From assembly GCA_031255235.1 (NCBI GenBank), contig JAIRSX010000066.1:1-5398 (forward strand): a DNA stretch of 5,398 nucleotides. The letters run 5' to 3'. The position numbers and the translations under genes are program-made. Below are positions 1 to 4,139 of the stretch, piece by piece. The notes beneath the pieces are model-generated. The model worked only from the letters and a program-made list of their open reading frames with translations. It had not been told where the DNA came from and did not search any database. Source of the DNA: Rickettsiales bacterium (GTDB taxonomy: Bacteria; Pseudomonadota; Alphaproteobacteria; Rickettsiales; UBA1997). Every line of letters starts with the position of its first letter. Position 1 is the stretch's first letter.

Positions 1-61
1 CTCCAGTTAGTCTTCTAAAGTCTTCATTGTTTAGATTTTTAACATAATCCCATTTGGACAT
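1..61 (-). CDS. IS5-like transposase, N-terminus (partial, runs off the left edge)
   Basis: Reading the minus strand from an ATG at 61-59 gives 20 codons before the window ends: MSKWDYVKNLNNEDFRRLTG. The DFRRLTG stretch resembles the start of DDE transposases of the IS5/DDE_Tnp_4 type common in Rickettsiales, where it belongs to the N-terminal DNA-binding part. The catalytic domain lies outside the window, so intactness cannot be judged. No Shine-Dalgarno sequence precedes the ATG; the leader is almost pure A/T and contains a 9-bp dyad. An 18-base sequence 68 bases upstream of the ATG recurs at the end of the neighbouring plus-strand transposase remnant, as expected if both belong to the same IS family. 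Family recognition rests on a short peptide and is moderate. Confidence 0.6.
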   Translation of the reverse strand, partial: MSKWDYVKNLNNEDFRRLTG

Positions 62-72
62 TATTTATTATT

Positions 73-94
73 TATTGATATTAATATATCAATA
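73..94. repeat. AT-rich dyad upstream of the minus-strand transposase
   Basis: TATTGATAT (73-81) and ATATCAATA (86-94) are perfect 9-bp inverted arms around a 4-base spacer. They are followed by a tandem duplication of AATATTAAAA (91-100 and 101-110). The dyad begins 12 bases upstream of the transposase ATG on the minus strand, so it could be an operator or a structure in the transposase leader. In DNA this AT-rich, chance symmetry is also possible. Confidence 0.35.
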
Positions 95-123
95 TTAAAA
101 AATATTAAAATGTAAAGAAGTAT

Positions 124-318
124 ATGTGTGCAGGAGGTCTAATAAACAATCATATCATATCAAAACAAAGAATAATAGTTGAAGATGTTATAGGAGATAT
201 AAAGAAATTCAGAATAATATCTGATAAGTATAGATGTAGAAGAAGGAGATTTGGATTAAGGTTTAATTTAATATGTGGAATTTGCAACTTAGAGAATGAA
301 AATATTTTTAGGAACTAG
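124..318 (+). pseudogene. IS5-like (DDE_Tnp_4) transposase, C-terminal remnant
   Basis: The 64-codon open frame ends with the typical C-terminus of IS5-group DDE transposases. RIIVEDVIGDIKKFRIISD (from residue 16) holds the conserved glutamate E20, which would be the last acidic residue of the DDE triad. The basic block YRCRRRRFGLRFNLICG and then NLE follow. Full-length members have several hundred residues, so the RNase H-like core with the two catalytic aspartates is missing and the fragment cannot transpose. The apparent ATG at 124 is probably fortuitous: the first eight codons (MCAGGLIN) lie in or next to the end of the neighbouring IS, and true transposase sequence begins around 147-150. 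Insertion of copy A explains the truncation. Recognition of the C-terminus is fairly secure; the boundary is inferred. Confidence 0.75.
129..146. repeat. 18-bp repeat, copy 1 (putative IS end)
   Basis: TGCAGGAGGTCTAATAAA is repeated without mismatch at 390-407; identity stops on both sides. Read inward for IS copy A it is TTTATTAGACCTCCTGCA. It overlaps the boundary between the minus-strand transposase leader and the transposase remnant, so it is best explained as the terminal repeat of the IS family. The AGGAGG inside it looks like a ribosome binding site but has no suitably placed start codon. Confidence 0.6.
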
Positions 319-323
319 GTCTA

Positions 324-361
324 ATATAATAGCTGGAATCTATAATCTGGAGCTATTATAT
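324..361. repeat. 11-bp inverted repeat (hairpin 1)
   Basis: ATATAATAGCT (324-334) and AGCTATTATAT (351-361) are perfect complements around a 16-base loop. The hairpin begins six bases after the transposase stop codon and abuts a second hairpin. The loop and left arm contain two TATAAT sequences (325-330 and 341-346), so the segment could also supply a -10 box reading toward mrcA, although no clear -35 box is visible. Confidence 0.55.
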
Positions 362-389
362 AAAAAAATATAAGAAATTATATTTTTTT
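362..389 (+). terminator. AT-only hairpin with T-run, weak terminator candidate
   Basis: AAAAAAATATA (362-372) and TATATTTTTTT (379-389) form a perfect 11-bp stem around a 6-base loop, with the T-run continuing to 390. The A-run, stem and T-run order is that of a bidirectional factor-independent terminator, placed between the transposase remnant and mrcA. There is no G:C pair in the stem, so termination would be weak; it may instead be a structural part of the IS end. Confidence 0.3.
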
Positions 390-407
390 TGCAGGAGGTC
401 TAATAAA
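390..407. repeat. 18-bp repeat, copy 2 (putative IS right end)
   Basis: This is identical to 129-146. For the plus-strand transposase remnant it would be the right terminal repeat, read inward as TTTATTAGACCTCCTGCA. Its AGGAGG (393-398) is 26 bases before the TTG at 425 and 56 before the ATG at 455, too far to serve mrcA translation. Confidence 0.6.
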
Positions 408-454
408 AGTTTAAATTTTGATTTTTGTACAAAAGAATAGTATCAATATCAATC

Positions 455-3160
455 ATGGGGGTTTTTAAAGAAAGAACTATAAATAGTAGTAACAAGAAAC
501 TAAAAAAGATATTGTACATACTTTTTTATCTTTTTATTTTTGCGATTGTTGTTGTTTCTTTCGCCGTTTTATACTTCATAGCAAAACTTCCCGATTATAA
601 AATCTTACAAGACTATAAATATCCTGTCATGACAAGACTATATAGTGCGGATGAAAAATTCTTAAAGGAGTATGCAAGAGAAAAAAGAATATTCATTCCG
701 ATAGATTTAATACCAAACAAAGTAAAAAGTGCTTTTATAGCAGCAGAAGATGATACATTCTATAAGAATTCCGGTATTAGTATTAAAGGCATCATTAGTG
801 CCGGTTTTGAGAGTATTGTTTCCATAATAACTGGTAAGGGCAGAATTCGCGGTGCTTCCACTATAACTCAACAAGTAGCAAAAAACTTTCTACTCTCCAA
901 CGAAAGAACCATGACAAGAAAAATAAAAGAGGCATTGTTGGCAATTAGACTCACAAACACTTTTTCAAAGGATGAGTTATTGGAGTTATATCTCAATCAA
1001 ATATTTTTCGGTAACAGGAGTTATGGAATAGGTATGGCAGCATTGAACTATTTTGATAAATCGGTAGATGAATTAACCATTGAAGAGTATGCATTACTTG
1101 CATCTTTACCAAAAGCACCATCTCAACTTGATCCAACAAGAGGCGAAACAAGTAGAAACAATGTATTAGAAAGGCGAAATTGGATTATTGGTAGAATGAA
1201 AACATTGGGTTATATCACAGACGATGAAGCAAAGCAAGCAATAGACACTCCAATAAATATAAAACAAAAAGATGTGGAATTTATGGCAAATGGAGAGTTT
1301 TATAGCGAAGAAGTTAGGAAACAATTACAAAAATTATATGGTAATAATGGCGTATTGGAGGACGGAAATTTTGTTCAAACAAATATAGACCCACGACTTC
1401 AAGAATTGGCAGACAAATACTTGAAAAAGGGTATTGAAGAATATGATATTAGACATGGATTTAGGGGGGCAATCACAAATTTAGCGGGAGAAATTGATTT
1501 TGAAAATCGTTGGGGTGATCTAATAAATGAATACAAAATAGAACAAAGATATCCGTCAGATTGGGAAAAGGCTGTTGTTTTGAGCATAAACGTAGAAAAT
1601 CAAAGCATTTTGATTGGAATTAAAAAAACCCTTCAGTCTGATGAATACGATCTGGAGAATAATGATTATATTAAGATCTCAAGTGATGATAATCTTTTGA
1701 TTATGGGGTTTATTCCATTAAAAAATTTAACATGGGCAAGGAATTATGTTGATGTTGATACTTTAGGTAAACAAATTGAAAAAATTGAAGATGTGAATTT
1801 GAAAACCGGTGATGTGATTGTCGTTAAAAAAGACGAAAATAAGAACGAATATCACCTAAAACAAATTCCACTTGTAAATGGTGGATTGGTTGCAATGGAT
1901 CCACATACAGGTAAAATACTTGCAATGATGGGCGGATATATAGATTCTCAAATGGACTTCAATAGAGTAACTCAAGCAGAAAGACAACCAGGTTCTACTA
2001 TAAAACCTTTTGCTTATTTGTCTGCTTTGGAAAACGGTTTCATGCCTTCAAGTATCATAATTGACGCAGAAGTTACATTGGATCAAGGTTTGGGTGTTCC
2101 TCCCTATAGTCCAAGAAACAATGAAGGAGAAGGCGTTTTTTATGGCCCAACCACCTTAAGGGTCGGATTAGAAAAATCAAGAAACGTCACAACAGTTAGA
2201 TTAGCAAGCGAGGTCGGTATAAAAAAAGTCGCAAATTTAGTTAAGAGATTTGGTATAAGTACTCGTCCAAGAGCTGTTTACTCCCTTGTTTTGGGAAGCA
2301 TTGAAACAAATCTATTAAAAATGGCAAGAGCATATAGCATGGTCGCCAATGGCGGCAAATTCATTTATCCAACCTTAATTGAAAAAATACAAGATAAAAA
2401 TGGTATCACAATTTTTAAGAGAGATGACAGGGAATGTCTAGATTGCTCTGTTAAAAAAGATATAAACTTTGATGACATTGTTATTCCTAATCTTGTTGAT
2501 AACAGAAAAGACATTATTGATTCAGCTTCTGCCTATCAACTCACAAATATGCTTGTTGGTGTGGTTCAAAGGGGAACTGGCTGGAGGGCAAAATCGATAG
2601 GGAAACCAATTGCAGGAAAAACGGGAACTACAAACGACGGAAAAGATGCTTGGTTCATGGGATATTCACCAGACTTGGTTGTTGGTGTTTATGTTGGTTT
2701 TGACAAACCAGACATTTTAGGCAAAAATGAATTTGGAAGTAATGTGGCAGGACCAATTTTTACAAATTTTATGAAAGATGCTCTGCAGAATTCACCATCA
2801 AAACCATTTCCAGTGCCAGATAGTGTAAAATTATTAAAGATTGACGAAAAAACTGGATATTATCCATCTCATACAACAAAACAATCTGACATCGTATCAG
2901 AAGCATTTAAACTTGATGAAGAACCTAAACAATTTACAGAACAACAAACAGATTCTATTATGGATGAATTTGATAATCTCGAATTCCAAATGTCTCCTGA
3001 AATCATCATTACAGATGAAAATATACACAGGAGCAATGAAGAAGAAGTCGAATATATGGAAAATAGTAGTTACGAAATAGAATACAGTGATGACATCATA
3101 AATGAATCGATTTTAAATAAAAATAACAACACAAGAATATATAATTTGAGAAGCGATTAA
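455..3160 (+). CDS. mrcA: Penicillin-binding protein 1A, bifunctional peptidoglycan glycosyltransferase/transpeptidase
   Basis: This class A PBP polymerises lipid II into glycan strands and cross-links them by D,D-transpeptidation in the periplasm. Counting from the ATG at 455 (901 residues): short cytoplasmic N-terminus; membrane anchor about 20-42; GT51 glycosyltransferase about 55-230 with catalytic E98-D99, GASTITQQ 133-140, RKIKE 155-159 (second Glu E159) and LYLNQ 178-182; an inserted OB-like region about 333-460, typical of proteobacterial PBP1A; and a transpeptidase with S514-TI-K517, S575-R-N577 and K722-TGT. The C-terminal ~80 residues are an acidic, low-complexity tail. The EDxxFxxHxG motif reads EDDTFYKNSG, with Asn105 replacing His. 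The frame can also open at a TTG (425), adding ten residues; ATG is preferred, though neither start has a Shine-Dalgarno sequence. IS debris lies directly upstream. Sequence style matches rickettsial and other alphaproteobacterial PBP1A. Confidence 0.95.
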   Translation: MGVFKERTINSSNKKLKKILYILFYLFIFAIVVVSFAVLYFIAKLPDYKILQDYKYPVMTRLYSADEKFLKEYAREKRIFIPIDLIPNKVKSAFIAAEDDTFYKNSGISIKGIISAGFESIVSIITGKGRIRGASTITQQVAKNFLLSNERTMTRKIKEALLAIRLTNTFSKDELLELYLNQIFFGNRSYGIGMAALNYFDKSVDELTIEEYALLASLPKAPSQLDPTRGETSRNNVLERRNWIIGRMKTLGYITDDEAKQAIDTPINIKQKDVEFMANGEFYSEEVRKQLQKLYGNNGVLEDGNFVQTNIDPRLQELADKYLKKGIEEYDIRHGFRGAITNLAGEIDFENRWGDLINEYKIEQRYPSDWEKAVVLSINVENQSILIGIKKTLQSDEYDLENNDYIKISSDDNLLIMGFIPLKNLTWARNYVDVDTLGKQIEKIEDVNLKTGDVIVVKKDENKNEYHLKQIPLVNGGLVAMDPHTGKILAMMGGYIDSQMDFNRVTQAERQPGSTIKPFAYLSALENGFMPSSIIIDAEVTLDQGLGVPPYSPRNNEGEGVFYGPTTLRVGLEKSRNVTTVRLASEVGIKKVANLVKRFGISTRPRAVYSLVLGSIETNLLKMARAYSMVANGGKFIYPTLIEKIQDKNGITIFKRDDRECLDCSVKKDINFDDIVIPNLVDNRKDIIDSASAYQLTNMLVGVVQRGTGWRAKSIGKPIAGKTGTTNDGKDAWFMGYSPDLVVGVYVGFDKPDILGKNEFGSNVAGPIFTNFMKDALQNSPSKPFPVPDSVKLLKIDEKTGYYPSHTTKQSDIVSEAFKLDEEPKQFTEQQTDSIMDEFDNLEFQMSPEIIITDENIHRSNEEEVEYMENSSYEIEYSDDIINESILNKNNNTRIYNLRSD

Positions 3161-3229
3161 AAACAAAACAGTTTCCCTCAAATTATAATAGCCAACAAAA
3201 TCCTATACATAACCAACTATCATCTTATA

Positions 3230-3248
3230 TGTTGTATTGCCTATAACA
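3230..3248. promoter_or_regulatory. Imperfect dyad TGTTGTA-N5-TATAACA, possible upstream operator
   Basis: TGTTGTA (3230-3236) and TATAACA (3242-3248) are inverted arms with one mismatch. The right arm is identical to the right arm of the perfect dyad at 3284-3299, 54 bases downstream, next to the start of a DNA-binding protein gene. A second binding site for that protein is plausible but unproven in such AT-rich DNA. Confidence 0.25.
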
Positions 3249-3263
3249 ATGATATAAAAATAT

Positions 3264-3292
3264 TTGAAGTATACTACTATTTATGTTATAAG
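3264..3292 (+). promoter_or_regulatory. Sigma-70-type promoter for the HTH gene
   Basis: TTGAAG (3264-3269) and TATAAG (3287-3292) match the -35 and -10 consensus at four and five of six positions, with the ideal 17-base spacer. Transcription would start near 3299, leaving a leader of about 30 bases before the ATG at 3332. The -10 box lies inside a perfect inverted repeat (3284-3299). Confidence 0.5.
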
Positions 3293-3299
3293 TATAACA
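3284..3299. promoter_or_regulatory. Perfect 7-bp dyad over the -10 box, operator candidate
   Basis: TGTTATA (3284-3290) and TATAACA (3293-3299) are perfect inverted arms separated by AG. The dyad covers the -10 box and the expected transcription start of the small helix-turn-helix gene that follows, which is the classic position for an autorepressor operator. That the downstream protein binds here is an inference. Confidence 0.45.
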
Positions 3300-3331
3300 C
3301 ATTTTTTTACTGAAACCTGTAAGTTATTATT

Positions 3332-3637
3332 ATGGAAAAAGATATTTTTATTAAAGTTATTGATTTGTATAAAAACGGAATTCCTCTCTATAAAGCGATA
3401 AAAGAGAACAATCTAACACCAATGACTTTTTATAGAAAAATAAATAAATACAGCGATTTGCAAGAAAAAATAAAAGAAATAAGAACGAAAAGACCCACCA
3501 AAATTGAGAGACAGCGCTCTTACAATAAAATACAATATCAAAAAAGAAAAAATGAAAAGACAAATTTTAAAAACGACTTATTGCTTTTTAAAAAATTAAA
3601 AGAAAAATATGGAGACGATTTAAAAAATCTTGTTTAA
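3332..3637 (+). CDS. Small basic helix-turn-helix protein, terminase-small-subunit-like
   Basis: This protein of 101 residues has a predicted helix-turn-helix in its first third: helix about 5-14, helix about 18-26 (PLYKAIKEN), turn around NLT, and a recognition helix with TFYRKI at 32-37. The pattern of hydrophobic helix, Gly, Ala-containing helix, then TFYRKI and a following EKIKEIR resembles the DNA-binding domain of phage terminase small subunits and related HTH proteins. Residues 46-80 are packed with Lys/Arg, and the end is a charged helix. A weak TAAG eight bases before the ATG is the only Shine-Dalgarno candidate. A good promoter with an overlapping dyad precedes it, suggesting autoregulation. 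No terminase large subunit or other phage gene is nearby, so packaging is unlikely as its present job; a regulator of phage ancestry fits better. Function not established. Confidence 0.6.
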   Translation: MEKDIFIKVIDLYKNGIPLYKAIKENNLTPMTFYRKINKYSDLQEKIKEIRTKRPTKIERQRSYNKIQYQKRKNEKTNFKNDLLLFKKLKEKYGDDLKNLV

Positions 3638-3745
3638 AAACTAGTCTTATTTTTCAAAACGTTTCACGATTCCAAATAAAGTATTTTTATGAATCTTTTT
3701 AAAGATTACAATTAAACCCTTTTCAAACAATAGGAAAAACAAATT

Positions 3746-3912
3746 CTAAGATTTTTGAATATGTTTATCAATCCATTGTATGCCTTCATCCATATCTGTA
3801 TCATTTTGTATTATATTTAAACGTTTTGTAGAACCTTCAAGTATTTTTCTTGTATTATAAGCATTAACATTTCTCTACTATCGTTAGGTATTATTTTTAG
3901 GAAATAGCTTTC
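3746..3912 (-). pseudogene. Frameshifted remnant of an unrecognised protein, C-terminal part
   Basis: On the minus strand, 42 stop-free codons (3874 to 3749) end in a TAG at 3748-3746. They read like genuine protein, including NAYNTRKILEGSTKRLNIIQ followed by NDTDMDEGIQWIDKHIQKS. Two TAG codons stand directly upstream, but shifting frame near 3868 continues protein-like sequence, ESYFLKIIPNDSREM (3912 to 3868). A further shift gives ELDKKAIS. I read this as the C-terminal end of a decayed gene with at least one, probably two, frameshifts. No start codon or upstream domain survives. I do not recognise the family. The alternative is that the frame is open by chance; the amino acid composition argues mildly against that. 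Confidence 0.4.
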
Positions 3913-3960
3913 TTATCTAATTCCACATTACCCTTCAGAATAATTTATGAATTATTTAAA

Positions 3961-4110
3961 AACCAAACACCCTATTTCATAGATTTAGTTTGTTGAGCCA
4001 CCACTATACCCCAATCAACTTAAAACTCGCTCTCCAAACACCGCGTAGTCCATCAATTCCAAAACCACATCATCCACACCCCAGCTAAACAACACTTATC
4101 AACACAAACA
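3961..4110. other. Compositionally distinct C-rich tract, possible dispersed repeat or foreign fragment
   Basis: By hand count these 150 bases hold about 52 C and 10 G on the plus strand, around 41% GC, clearly above the flanking spacer and strongly skewed. On the minus strand, a GTG at 4095-4093 opens a 26-codon frame (VLFSWGVDDVVLELMDYAVF, then GERVLS) ending in TGA at 4017-4015, with LGYSGGSTN continuing in frame after the stop. No ribosome binding site precedes it. It may be a gene fragment, a mobile repeat unit or part of a small RNA; nothing here decides which. Confidence 0.35.
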
Positions 4111-4139
4111 TATAATTGTTTCCATAGACTTTTACAATT

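Larger units (their letters stand above)
1..146 (-). mobile_element. IS5-like element, left end (IS copy A, partial)
   Basis: This stretch contains the first codons of a minus-strand transposase, its AT-rich leader and a candidate terminal repeat ending near 146. Read inward, that end is TTTATTAGACCTCCTGCA, beginning about 85 bases before the transposase ATG, a normal distance for this kind of IS. The same sequence, in the same inward direction, closes the plus-strand transposase remnant at 390-407. The exact outer boundary and the target duplication cannot be fixed, because the other end of the element lies outside the window. Confidence 0.5.
147..407 (+). mobile_element. IS5-like element, right end remnant (IS copy B)
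   Basis: This piece comprises the last ~57 codons of a plus-strand transposase (to the stop at 316-318), a 71-base tail with two hairpins, and the 18-base repeat at 390-407 as putative right terminal repeat. The left part is gone, apparently cut off by copy A. A shorter match, AGGTCTAATA, occurs at 317-326 overlapping the stop codon, so an alternative right end near 326 is conceivable. The mrcA gene begins within 50 bases of the element's end. Confidence 0.55.
3638..4139. other. Gene-free spacer of about 500 bases with remnants
   Basis: No intact gene is visible between the stop of the HTH gene and the stop of the converging minus-strand gene. The stretch holds a 7-bp inverted repeat with only a 2-base centre (AATCTTT/AAAGATT, 3692-3707), a frameshifted coding remnant on the minus strand (about 3746-3912) and a C-rich tract of higher GC (about 3961-4110). 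No convincing terminator for either converging gene was found. Confidence 0.6.

Noticed and set aside
393..398. AGGAGG as ribosome binding site of mrcA
   Set aside because: It is 26 bases before the TTG and 56 before the ATG, and it is part of an 18-bp repeat also found at 129-146 where no gene needs it.
1399..1587. 62-codon open frame on the minus strand inside mrcA
   Set aside because: It lies wholly within the well-supported PBP1A coding region and shows no recognisable protein features.
2841..3080. 79-codon open frame on the plus strand overlapping the end of mrcA
   Set aside because: It is in another frame of the intact PBP1A gene; its Asn/Leu/Lys-rich composition is what an AT-rich out-of-frame reading gives.
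3357..3563. 68-codon minus-strand open frame opposite the HTH gene
   Set aside because: Phe-rich antisense reading of a Lys-rich gene; no ribosome binding site or homology pattern.
3692..3707. AATCTTT/AAAGATT inverted repeat as terminator of the HTH gene
   Set aside because: The centre is only two bases, too small for a loop at full pairing, and no T-run follows on either strand.
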